In this document: positions 32,109-42,827 of the stretch, piece by piece
How positions within the stretch are numbered: position 1 is the first letter of the stretch
Layout of the letters: each line of letters opens with the position of its first letter
DNA from: Raffaelea ambrosiae
Taxonomy: Eukaryota; Ascomycota; Sordariomycetes; Ophiostomatales; Ophiostomataceae
Assembly: GCA_002778195.1 (NCBI GenBank)
Contig: PCDI01000008.1
Span: 248,001 to 312,000, forward strand
Reading direction: 5' to 3'
Length of the DNA: 64,000 bases
Translations under genes and position numbers: made by a program
Notes under the pieces: model-generated
Told to the model about the DNA's origin: nothing
The model's database searches: none
Seen by the model: the letters and a program-made list of their open reading frames with translations, nothing else

Positions 32109-33269
32109 ATGGCCCTCCACAATCCGAACAACTGGCACTGGGTGAACAAGGATGTCTCGGCCTGGGCCAAGGATTGGTTCAAGGACACGCTGACCAAGAT
32201 CGAGGCCGAGGACGGCGACGTCAAGGCCCGGGTGTCCAAGGTCATCAGCTCCGACGGTGATGTGGACGTGAGCCAGCGGAAGGGCAAGGTCATCACCATC
32301 TACGATGTGAAGCTTGTGCTGGAATACGCAGGATCGACTCCCGATGCCGAGGACGTCAGCGGAACCATTACCATTCCAGAGGTGGCCCACGACACAGAAG
32401 AGGACGAGTTCGTGGTATGTAATATGATATACCCACAACACCCCGCTCTCCCCTTGGTTGCTTCCAATTCGTTTGGAGCCCAATTCTCAACACTTTTGCG
32501 TTCGAACACTCCCATACTGACAAACATTGCAACAGTTCGAGATTGACGTCCACTCGGACAGCAAGGAGAAGCAGCCTGTCAAGGACTTGGTGCGGTCAAA
32601 GATTGTGCCGCAGCTGCGCAAGGTCCTCCTGACGCTGGCTCCCACGCTGATTGCAGAGCACGGCAAGGACATCCAGCACGCACCCAATGCCAACCCCTCC
32701 AGCGGCTTCCCCACCCCTAAGTATCACCCGCCGACGGGCGCCGCCGCCAAGGCCGCTCCCACGGAGACACACGCGCACAAGGGCCACGTGGTCAACACCA
32801 CGACGGTCACGGACCAGGAGGAGTTCCGGACAACGGCCGAGCAGCTCTACCAGACTTTCACCGACCCGCAGCGGATCGCGGCCTTCACGCGCGCCCCGCC
32901 CAAGGTCTTTGAGGGTGCCAAGGAGGGCGGCAAGTTTGAGCTGTTTGACGGCAACGTGACGGGCGAGTACCTGGAGCTGAAGGAGCCCAAGGAGATTGTA
33001 CAGAGCTGGCGGCTGAAGCAGTGGCCCGAGGGCCACCACTCGAAGCTGAAGATCGAGTTTGACCAGAACGACGTCGACAGCGTGACGTACATGCGGGTGA
33101 CGTGGAGCGGCGTGCCGGTTGGCCAGGAAGAGGTCACGAAGCGCAACTGGAATGAGTACTACGTGCGGAGCATCAAGTTGACGTTTGGGTAAGCTTTGAC
33201 AGGATTCCCCCTTTTTTGAGAGTGAATATCTTTGCTGACACCAATTACAGATTTGGGACGATCTTGTGA
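32109..33269 (+). CDS. AHA1: Hsp90 co-chaperone AHA1
   Basis: Three exons, 32109-32414, 32536-33188 and 33251-33269, give 325 residues. The N-terminal domain opens with the family motif NPNNWHWVNKDVSAWAKDW, which binds and activates the Hsp90 ATPase. The C-terminal AHSA1/START-like domain runs from EEFRTTAEQLYQTFTDP through GGKFELFDGNVTGEY and IVQSWRLKQWPEGHHSKL to the end. Reading straight on from exon 2 would stop at TAA 33190-33192 (ending KLTFG). Splicing at gtaagc 33189 to the acceptor at 33250 adds FGTIL and gives the FGFG-type ending usual in fungal AHA1, so a 19-nt final coding exon is preferred. Cytosolic stress chaperone system. Confidence 0.92.
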
Positions 33270-33636
33270 TGAAACATGGTTATACATGAGGGCGTTATTT
33301 GGCGCAGAAAGCACTTGCATATTTAGGCGAACGGTATCTGAACAGGAGGAGGCTCGGAGAACAAGAGGCTTTTGAGATAGAAAGGCCCGCTGCCCACGGC
33401 ACGCACAAACGAAAGGCATCAAAGGAAGAAATGACCAAGCAATGAAGACAAGAAGACAAAAAATACGAAAAAAGCATACGAAAAAAACACGTATAAAGAC
33501 TAGCAAAAAAAAAAGACAATTCAAAGCTATAACTTAATATTTGCGTCGTCATCATGTTCTGCAATCATGTCGAGAATCGCCCTCTTTTGATTTTCTGTAG
33601 AATGCGTTGCTTAATTCTCTATTAACGAGCCCTGTG
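33270..33636. other. Convergent 3' spacer AHA1 / nitrilase
   Basis: 367 bases, A-rich on the plus strand (33450-33520). Nothing else seen. Confidence 0.5.
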
Positions 33637-34737
33637 TCAATTTGTTAGTTCCTCGGGGGGGCCCTTCTTCAGAATTGTGTGAGCATAGTGCCAGTCTGCC
33701 TTCTTCATGTCCGCCCGTACAAGGTACGCTTCTTCCGCGATCCGTAGCAGATCCAGATCCAGTGACACCATGCTCGTCCGCGTCTCTCCGGGTGCCACCT
33801 CGCCCAGCGTGCCGATCACCGGCATCGCCAGCTGCGACACGCCGCCCGTGTTGCAAAACGCCACGGCACACGTGTTCTCAAAGGCTCTGGCCACAACCGT
33901 TGTCTGCAAGAACAGCTTCTCACAGTCGGGGTTGTACGCAGCCGCCTCGGGTCCGCAGTCAGCGGCCGACCAGAACGAGGGCACAATGATCAGGTCGGCG
34001 CCGTCCGCAACCAGAGCACGGAAGGCCTCGGGGAAGGCGAGGTCCCAGCAGACCAACATGCCGGCGCGGACGGGTCGGTCTGGGTTCTTCAGGTCCGCGG
34101 TGCCCCAGGTCCAGGGCGTATCGAACGCCGTGTGCGGCGGCCAGGACACCGTGCTGCCGGTGCAGGAAGCGGCCTTTTTGGTTGGGGCGGTGAGGACCGG
34201 CCGTTCGGGGTGCCAGAGGTTGATTTTCTGGTAACGGCCGGTCACGTCGCCGGAACCCGCCGCGATAAAGTAGGCCATGTTGCGGAGCTCGACCTGCGTA
34301 TCATCATCGTCGCCCTCCTTGTAGGCGGTGACCAGGGTCGAACTGGAGCTGGAGGTGCTGGTGTAGTGGGGATTGGTCGAGTGCATCTCGACGATGGTGC
34401 CAGGCACAATGCAGATGTTGGCTTCGCGTGCCAGTCTCTGGTACCGTTGCAGAAACAGCCCGGACGAGGCACACGAGGCGCGGAACTCGGCATGCTCAGG
34501 CACCCATGACGTCAAATGGTACTCGGGCAGGACGGCCAGCTTGGCGCCATCTGCGGCTGCCTTGCGAATCTCTTTCTCTGCATAGGCAAAGTTGGCCTCA
34601 GGATCGACCGCCTAGAAGGGTAAGAAATGTGCATCAGTTTCTTGTTGTGTGGCCATTGCAGTGTTTTGGGCGAAGGGGGTGGGTTTTCAAACCTTTGGCT
34701 GGAATTGAATGAGGGCAATCTTGATGGAGGGCGCCAT
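33637..34737 (-). CDS. Carbon-nitrogen hydrolase (nitrilase superfamily amidase)
   Basis: Two exons on the minus strand, 34737-34693 (15 codons) and 34611-33637, give 339 residues, a normal length. The catalytic triad is visible: Glu in VLPEYHLTSW, Lys in GRYQKINLWHPER and Cys in GMLVCWDLAFPEAFR. The N terminus MAPSIKIALIQFQPK matches the first strand of the fold and is supplied by exon 1. The intron donor is a weak gtttga but the phase and content fit. A Ser/Thr-rich and acidic insertion (SSSSSTLVTAYKEGDDDD) sits before the Lys motif. The expected reaction is hydrolysis of an amide or carbamoyl substrate, not specified by sequence. It lies upstream of and on the same strand as a P450; no common pathway is evident. 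Confidence 0.88.
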
Positions 34738-35324
34738 AGTCTTGACTCTGAGCAATTTCGAGGACTTGTCCAGTGGTGTCGCCGGCGGACGACAGAATGC
34801 CTCTTTGATTTATATTCGAAACTCGAACAGTGCTTGCAAACTGTGTCGCCTTTGTCCACACTTGACAAGGACAATGAAATGGGGGGAACTACAACAAGAA
34901 AGAACGATCGGGGTCGAGGTTTTTTTCAGTGCCCAATTTAGTGAGTGCAATAGTCAGCAAAACCAGAGCCTCATTCCTAGTCACCAATACGATCGCGGAC
35001 TTTTGATAATCATAATCTGTTTTGTCTTACAATGTATTATTCTATGGTCCGGAATAATCCAAGGAAAAAAGTACGGAATCCAATAAAAAAAATATGAGAC
35101 ATAAAAAAAACATAAAAGATCAACACCCATTGTAAGTTGAGAACAATTCAAGCAGATGGAAAGAAGAAAAAGCATACTGGCCAGTAAATACACTCTCCTT
35201 GTCTGTATCCCAATGCCTCACCACGTCTGTCCCAAATCTTGAATACATGCCAATGCTTCCTTGACACACAGCCACCAGTAATCGCGTGCCGTATATTGTC
35301 TTTCTCCCCAATCTATCGGGTATC
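34738..35324. other. Spacer between nitrilase and P450
   Basis: 587 bases holding the nitrilase promoter and the P450 3' region. AT-rich with poly-A runs (35085-35110). No gene seen. Confidence 0.5.
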
Positions 35325-37188
35325 TCACTCTGTCTTCTCGCTCGTGACCGTTGCCGTCTCAGGCTGGACCAATTCCCGCAGCTCAAACTTGGTCCAGAAA
35401 TTCTTCTGCTTCACAAACCAGGCGTTGATCAGCTCCCATTCTTGCGATGGATCAATAAAATCGATCTGAAAGGTTAGCAGTGGAGCCATAAAGCGGGGGG
35501 GGATGTACGAATTAGAGAACGCACCTCGAACCGCCGCAGCAGACTCGGCAGCACCTTGTAGATCTCTAGCAGGCTAATGTTCTTGCCGATGCACGTTCGC
35601 GAGCCCATGCCAAACTGCAGCATCATGCCATTCATCTCCTTGATGCGCTTCTCTTCGTGCGCCTGGGCCTCGGGGCCTCCACGGGCGATCTTGTCCTCGT
35701 CCACGAGCCAGCGCTCCGGCCGGAACACATCGCTGTCCTCGCCAAAGACCTCCTTGGTGTGGTGCATGACCCAGGCCGAGCAGCCGACAATGGTGCCGCC
35801 AGGGATGAAGTGGCCGGCAATTTCGGTACCGCCAGGCGGCACGATGCGCTCCAGCGGCAGGCCCGCGGCCGGGTGCAGGCGGAAGGACTCCTTGACGACG
35901 GCGTCGAGGTACGGCAGCTTCTGGCTCTCGTGCCAGGTGACCAGCCCCGTCTCGTAGTCGCTGAAGTGGCCGCGGCGGGCGGCGTCGTCGATCTCGGCCC
36001 GCAGTCGCTCCATGGTCGCCGGGTTGCGCAGCAAGAAATAGAACATGGCGGACAGGGAGATGGCGGTCGTCTCGGAGCCCGCAAAGGCCATGGAGACGGC
36101 CATGGTCATGACCTGGGTGTCGGTCATGAACTCGGGGCGGGCCTCTTTGGCGGCGAGGAACTTGGACAGCAGGTCGACGGTCTGGTTCTTGTTGGTGGGC
36201 AGCAGCGGCTTCGCGGTCTTGCCGCTGGCGGTCATGCTCTGCAGGCGCTCGGCCATGCGCTCGCGGGCAAAGCGGGCAATGGGGAACGTCGAGTCAAAGA
36301 CGCCAAATTCGGAGAGCTTGAGATAAATAGGGTTCTTGAGGAAGAGCAGGTCCAAAAAGGGAATTTGGCCGACCTAGGGCGGTGGTGGTTAGTCAAAACA
36401 GGGGACGTCTATTGTAGACAAGGAAGTAGACATACAGGCGCAACGTAGAGGAACAGTGAGGCAAGCTTGTCCACGATGCCATCTATGTCCTCGTTCTTCT
36501 CAATGAATCCGTGGCGTTTCGTGTACGTGAGCTCGCCAATGACATCAAACGCATAGAACTGAAGCCAGCGAGTGAAATCGCATCCCTCTGGGTTGTTGAC
36601 GAACAGCTTCTCGGTCTGTTTGAGAAAGAGCTTTGTTGTGCTGTCCACAGACGGCTCGTATTGGACCAGCGATGACATGGAAAAGGCCGAGTTCACACAG
36701 CGGCGGAACTGGGAGTGAAAGTCATTGTCGGTGGTGCTGAAGAGACTGGGAAGACGATTGCCCTTGACAATGGACTGCTGGACAATGTAGAAATCAGACT
36801 ATTTGCAGGAATATGTTAGCCAGTGGTCTCTTGCTCCGTTTGTCTTGTACTGATGGGAGAAACTCGCCTTGACAAATCCCTTGTTGAGTCCATAAATGGT
36901 CTTCAATGCCTTGGGATCAGAGAAGGAAAGGTTGTTTGGCCCCAAACGAACAACGCTGCCATACTTGTCGTGAAGCTTCCGTTGGGTGATGTCTGGCCTC
37001 CTCTTGTACACGTCGTAGAACCGCCACCAGTCGGATACCGAAGCAACGAACGGCCCGGGGTACTTGTCCAATCCGTGGTGGAAGCGGTTGTTCAGCAGGT
37101 ACAATACGAAAATGCCCCCGAGGAGGGCCGGCCAATAGGCCGTGACAAAGGCCACCGCCTGAGACGTTGCCCCCGTCGCTTGAACCAT
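35325..37188 (-). CDS. Cytochrome P450, pisatin-demethylase-like
   Basis: Four exons on the minus strand, 37188-36868, 36798-36436, 36373-35525 and 35465-35325, all phase 0, give 557 residues. An N-terminal membrane anchor (AFVTAYWPALLGGIFVLYLL) is followed by DKYPGPFVASVSDWWRFY, the I-helix AFAGSETTAIS, the K-helix ESFRLHP, the FRPERWL motif and the heme-binding loop FGMGSRTCIGKNIS with its Cys. The pattern FVK-SDFYIVQQSIVKG and the C-terminal IDFIDPSQEW are typical of fungal pisatin-demethylase relatives (CYP57-type). The intron after exon 1 begins with GC (gcgagt), the only GC-AG intron I found; using it restores the expected KSDFY junction. Role: ER monooxygenase, possibly detoxification of plant compounds; substrate unknown. 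Confidence 0.9.
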
Positions 37189-39486
37189 AGCGAATGTTCG
37201 TGTGTCCTTTTCGGCGACCGGTTCTTTTGTTTCTTCACTGTATTGTCTCAGTGCGTCTTCTTGCTCCCCGGACGGGCTGTGCCTCGATCTTCCTCGATCC
37301 TTTCGACAGACAACTTCGAGGAGCTTGCCAACGTCTAGACTTGCCAGCAACAGCACTCCAGGCACACAGGAACCCACGTCAAAAAGTGTATGGTATAGAG
37401 ATGTGACAAGAGGAGAGGAAGGTCTACAAACTGGGAGGGTTGGGGGGGGGGGGTTATAAGAGAGACTAAAGAGGGCTGTTGACAATTTAAGAATACAAGA
37501 GACGACCTTGGGGTTTACACCCATTCAGATAAAGAGGCGGACCTGTCCATCATTATAAGGGATGCAACTACACCCCAGAAACGGGGGCGTGTTCTTTCTG
37601 TCCACGCTTTCCGAGCAAAAGGTCCTGCACATGCTGTGGACATCCCACACCTGTTCCGCACGCACGGCGTCATCCGGCACCAGCATCCCGCGCAAGAACG
37701 TCCCGGGCGGCGGCTTTGACTGTCGAATTGGACCCTCCACCCTGGTTCACGTTTGTCTAGCCTGTCACCCCTGACGCTCCCACCCTTCTCTTCGTTTGCA
37801 CTGGCAGTTCTTGGTGCTCTTGGTGCTCTTGGGACAAAGTCAGGAGCAAAGCCGTGGAGCGCCGAGGGCGACCATTGGCCCAGAGGCTGGGCAAAAATGG
37901 CTGCCGAAGAGGGATAGGGAGGGGTAAAAGTCATTGGTTTAACTTGGATGGGGTCAACATATGTCGGCAGCTGTGTTTTTCCAGGTCAGAGGCAATATCG
38001 ATACGGTTTTCCACGCCTCATTCTTCAGCCTTTGTTTTTTTTTTTCTCCATGAGAGGAATTCTTTACTGCGACAGTCGCTGCGACAGTCGTCCATTTCGC
38101 CAACCTGCCGCGGCTGTGCTTTGCCACTGACTACATCCAGGCTCTCCTCGTCTTCGGTATGCTTCTGACTGCGGGAATACGAAGACCCGGCGGTTGACTG
38201 CTTCCATTGTGGTGATGATTCCCAGGGTGGTCCACGATGGCCGGGATGACTGTGATGAAAGTAGAACATGTCACCCAGAAGAAAGAAAGAAAAGCGCTAA
38301 CTACTCGTACTGCCTCCCCTGCCCTCCAATCTTCTCCCACAGCCGACTGAGTGAAGTCCATATCAGTGGGGCAAGCTTTAAATTTTGACCGAAGTTTCTT
38401 TGAGGGGAAGCGTTGGCTGCAAGCTGGGGTGCTGGTCAGAAACTGGGGTCTTCCTCCACAACGCTACGGTGGGGGTGTGGAGTGGTCGTGTTAGAGCAAT
38501 TGTCGGCAGATGTTAGGACCAATCGACGTTCTGCAAAAGGGAGAGTTCCAAAATATTAGTTCGACGAGACGGTGTTGGGTCCCATACGTCGCCCCTGGTG
38601 CCGGAACAACTACAGATCACGGGAGGTGCTGTAGCCTGGCAAACTGGCTTGTCCACAGGACCAGAGAAGGCCATCGTATCTTGACAGACCTCTTGGCCGC
38701 TTGTCTTCTTCCAAGAATGCCACTGCCGAGACCTGTTGCGTTCCTGTGCAGCTAGATTTTTCTCTGTCTATTCCACGCTCTCCCGTATCAGCTTGCCTGG
38801 TGAGCACTAGGCAGCGTCGGTGTCTGCTTTCTTCTATTCTCGGAGAAGGGTCCGACCTCCGACTTTTCATCTTGGAGACTGATTGCTGTTCCGTAGTCGA
38901 CAGGTCTAGGCATCTTGCGATGTTCCGATTCGTGCAAGGTGGCAAATAGATGCCGTAGTCAGCAGTGGTTCTGCAATCTTAAGGTTGGATTAGCTTGTTA
39001 AATTGGACCTTGAAAAGGGCAGATCAGCATTCTGTCATTCGCCAGCCCGCCCGACGACGGAAACCCCATCTTGGAAAGGTCTGCACAGACACCAGATTCG
39101 AGAGGAAACGCAAACAGTGCATACCGTCTTTTTTGTTCAAGTTGCTCAGCCACTCGAACAGTCATGTTGTGGCTTGGCTTGAAGAATGTGTGTTCAGAAT
39201 TTCAAAGGCAGGTGCGACCGCGTCTTTATACTTTCTAAATTGGAAAGGGAATACTCCCAGAAAGACGGTTTACTACGTCTGAACTCACTTGCCTTGGTGG
39301 CTCGGTTACTTAATGAAAGCCCTTCCATATTGAACAAGCGAAAAACAAACCCGATCAACAACACATGTAACTACTCGTACAAACAGCCATCCAATTCTCT
39401 TCTTACAAAACAGTGCGAACTTGCCAGCAATCCTCCTTCTTCTGGATTCCCGCCCCGAATCCCGCAATAGACCCTAATACCGGCTA
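37189..39486. other. Gene-poor stretch
   Basis: 2.3 kb upstream of the P450 with no supported gene. Two copies of an ACTACTCGTAC element occur at 38300-38310 and 39370-39380. Small ORFs at 37525-37740 (minus) and 38995-39282 (plus) have no recognisable features. Confidence 0.45.
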
Positions 39487-41145
39487 TCATGCCTTCTTCC
39501 TGGTTTGTCTCTTCTTTGGAGTAGACGTCTTCGCCTTGGCTGCTCCTCGCCGCTTCTTTTCAACAGGTGCTGGCGGCGCCGCCGGCTTCGCCGCTGCTGC
39601 TGCTCTGCCCGCAACTCGGCGACGCTTGGCTGGCGGCAATGGCGTTGCTGTCTCTGGTTCTTTCTCTACCTTCTCCTTTTCTTTCTTCGCAGCCACCCGC
39701 CCGCTTCTCCTCCTTGGGGTATCATTTGCTGCCAATTCAGCTTTAGTCGGCACAGGAGCAGAGACCTCTTTAGATGGCTGCAGCATCTCTCTTGCGGCCT
39801 TTCCGTGGTTGCTTTGGTGCCTTCGGTTGCCCATCCTCCTTGTTTTCATCCTGGTGTTGGGACTGGTCCTGGGCCTGAAGCCCATCAGGTCCCCCGTCAG
39901 GCTCGGCATTGTCTTGTTGTTCGGCGACCGGAATGGTATTGCCTTGGCTAGCCCTCCCGAAGGGCCCATAATAATGGTGCCGACCCGGCAATGGTTCTTG
40001 TGGCCTGCCCCAAATCAAGCCACCTTCAAGAGGCTGCATCGGCACCTCGTTGACAGGAGCTTCGTCGTTCACAAGCGGTATCGCTTCTTCCGCACAGACC
40101 GCAACCCCTGGTTGGAGCCGTCGAGGACGACCACCGGCATACTTGGCTAGTTTCTCCCGTGGAATGAGGGTATAATCTTCCTCGCCCATCTCCTCGCGCA
40201 AGTAGTCATCGATGCACCGCTCATGTTGCCACGCAAGGCCAGGCATTATGTCCCAGCTCTTCTGCCAAATGCCCCTCTTTGTCCATGTTTCTTTCACCGT
40301 TTCGTACGCCTTCGTGTTGATGTTGGGCATCACAACTTCAAGTTCATCGCCTGGAGCTGCCTTCTTGTCTCCTGCCTGTTGTTTTGCCTCCTCAAGAAGC
40401 CGACTGCTCTCCTCAGAGACCTGGTAAATAAACTGCTAAAAGGGTCGCGTCAAGTTGTGGGCGTGAAGCCGCGCCTCGTAATCATTGTTGGCTGGTGGCT
40501 GGTGTTGATCAAGATGCCCGTTTGGGATCACTTCCGCCTTAGACTTGTTCTTCTGCTGGGTAGGGAAGATCTATTTGGGTGTTTCGTCTTCTTCGTTGTT
40601 GCCATCTGGATTAAATGGCTTCTCATGTCTCCACGGCCCAAAAGGCCGGGGCTTCCCTGACCACTCATCCTCCCAGATACCCTGTTTAATCCATCGTTGT
40701 GCGACTTCCTCCCTGATCTTCTTATTTGAGTATTTGGTTTTCGTGAAGAGTGCTGGTGCTCAGGCCGCGGCGCAGGTTGAGTTCTTCTGTCGCTTGCTGG
40801 TTAAACTGCGCCATAGGACCCGACTTGTGGATATCTATGTTGCTCAGCTGGAAGGCCCGGTCGGTGAGCTCCTGAAACCGCATCTCGTCTTCGTCGAGCT
40901 GCGAAGCCTCCGTTTCTGTGGAGTTGTGTGAATGATGGGATTGGTAGGGGGGGTGGGGAGTCGCAAAAACGGCCTCTTGCTCGTTCCAGGCGTTCTGGGT
41001 TGTTGGCAAGAGTCGAGAGAGTGCGATCAATGGACCCAAGTCCGATGGAGGGGGGTTGTGACAACATTTCATGGCGGGCAATGTAACCAGGCACTGCTTC
41101 GTTCACCAGGAAAACTAAGAGTCGGCGTATTGCGTATGAGGACAA
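39487..41145 (-). pseudogene. Decayed gene with GIW-motif repeats and basic nuclear-type tail
   Basis: Coding-like sequence runs right to left on the minus strand but changes frame at least three times. It begins MSSYAIRRLLVFLVNEAVPG (41145), moves to another frame for EASQLDEDEMRFQELTDRAF (about 40920-40800), then to a third frame from about 40740 to 39770. That third frame contains QRWIKQGIWEDEW and later ETWTKRGIWQKSWDIMPG, two related segments, separated by in-frame TAG codons at 40573-40571 and 40438-40436. A final frame encodes an AT-hook/NLS-like tail (RRRSGRVAAKKEKEK ... KKRQTRKKA) to the stop at 39487. The residues on both sides of each TAG look coding, so the stops look like mutations. 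Introns could in principle remove some of these lesions, but I find no good donor sites. Confidence 0.55.
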
Positions 41146-42506
41146 ATGGGTCGTCGCAGCGCGACGGAGTAGCTGCCAGGTTGGTCGAAATCGGTGAAGT
41201 TGTTGCGACTGCGGTTCGGATACTTTACGCGCCAGGCTCTATTAAACATAAACCGGCTGGGGAAGACCCACCAATATCCCGGGCGCTCCCACTAAACACG
41301 GCCCGTCTAGGCACCCATCTACTAGCCTAGTTACTTCTTATTGCTAATAGATTACAGAAAAGTAGGCAGCCACAAGACCCAGTTGTATTTTTTTTTGTCT
41401 TCATCGTCTTTTGTTTGATACCGCGACCAAACTACTTGATCTGCTGCTGCTGGACTCAACGGTTTTTCTATTTTTTTGCAGTACTAGCAGAATTTATCTC
41501 TTCAGCTGTCTATCTCTTCTGTCATGAGAGACCTCCGCTTGCCAACAGTATAGCTAAGCGCTCTGGGTTTATGATGTCTCGATGCCTTACCAGTTGGGCA
41601 CAACTCTTGCCTGCTTTAGGCTTCCTTGTAATCTAGAACTCTTACCTTGCATACCCTGGGCAACAAAACTTTATTGGCTGTCCTCTGCACTGTCTGAGAC
41701 CAACCCCTGCATGGACTCATACAGGAAGGTGTGCCTGGTAAAGTTGGCGAGAATAGGCGGTTAGAAGCCGATAGAATGAGTGTTTGGTCTTAAGACTTCG
41801 CCCATGCCACTCTCTATGCCCTTTGTCATTCCCCAACGCCGGTGTACTTGCCCCTGACAATTATGTTTCTCAAAGACCGTGCGGAAGACATGAAGCGTGC
41901 ATCTCCGGCTGCGCGAACCGCAGTGATGACGCTCCTGGCCTTGCTGTCCGGGCCTATTTTGTGTGACTCCTAATATTCAATGATTTTACGGCGAGTGGCA
42001 GTAAGCCACAGAACCTAGTCCGCTTGCACTCTTTTTTACGGGGCTGTTTGGACTTGGCATTACAGAGGATGAGTGAAGTAAATGGAGAAATGTACCACCA
42101 ACTGTGAACCGAGTAGCGTTTTGTGAAGCTACTCGTGGTGTGTGAACAGAAGGAAATGTACCAGCAACGGTACGATGGGCTAGGTGTGAGAGAAGCCGAG
42201 AGAAAAGCCCAAGACAGCGCTTGAAAATGGAGTAGTTACAGAAAGAGAATGATAAGCAGTTTTCCGCTCTATGTCTCTCTAATAAACTAAATATATATAA
42301 GCAAGAAAGGATGCCAGTTGTAGTACAAAAATACAAAGACGATGAAATGATAAACTAACAAAAGAATTATACTCCGGCGTAAAGGGTTGGCCAATCGAAA
42401 AGCAATTTTGAGTCCAGAGAGAGAGCCGGATGAAGAGAAAATATACAATACAAAACAACAGACAGTACAACAAGTATAAAAAACAAGAAGAAAAACAGTG
42501 CATGCT
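41146..42506. other. Gene-free stretch
   Basis: 1.36 kb between the decayed gene and the NPC1 region, AT-richer than its surroundings, with only short ORFs. It may contain further relics too diverged to recognise. Confidence 0.4.
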
Positions 42507-42797
42507 TTATAATTCTGCTTCGGCGTCTTCGTCAATGGGCGGCAGCTGGCTGAACATATTCGCATCGTAGCTGGACCGGTTTCGTACGCGGGATTTTTTC
42601 TTGGGCCTGTTGGGATCTTCAGCTGTTCGCTTCTCACGAATGGCAAGGCCTCCACCAGACCGCCGCCCATCCTGACCCGCGTCCCGTCCACCAGCTGAAT
42701 CACCTGGCACTGTGCTTCCCGATGACAGTTCTTTGATGCCGTGAGGCTCGTGCCAGGATTGCGCTCTGAGAGATGGTCGTCGCATCCCGCGTATCAC
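42507..42797 (-). CDS. Doubtful small ORF just downstream of NPC1-like gene
   Basis: An ORF of 96 residues on the same strand as the NPC1-like gene and starting 31 bases after its stop. It has a basic cluster (RPKKKSRVRNRSS) followed by an acidic end (LPPIDEDAEAEL), which reads like the C terminus of a nuclear protein. No upstream exon can be placed without overlapping the transporter gene. It may be 3' UTR read by chance, a relic, or the last exon of an alternative transcript. Confidence 0.25.
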   Translation of the reverse strand: MIRGMRRPSLRAQSWHEPHGIKELSSGSTVPGDSAGGRDAGQDGRRSGGGLAIREKRTAEDPNRPKKKSRVRNRSSYDANMFSQLPPIDEDAEAEL

Positions 42798-42827
42798 GAA
42801 TCTCCGAACGCGAGAAAAATGGCTTCT

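Noticed and set aside
33637..37188. Possible secondary-metabolite cluster (nitrilase plus P450)
   Set aside because: No backbone synthase, transferase or pathway regulator nearby, and the neighbours are housekeeping genes.
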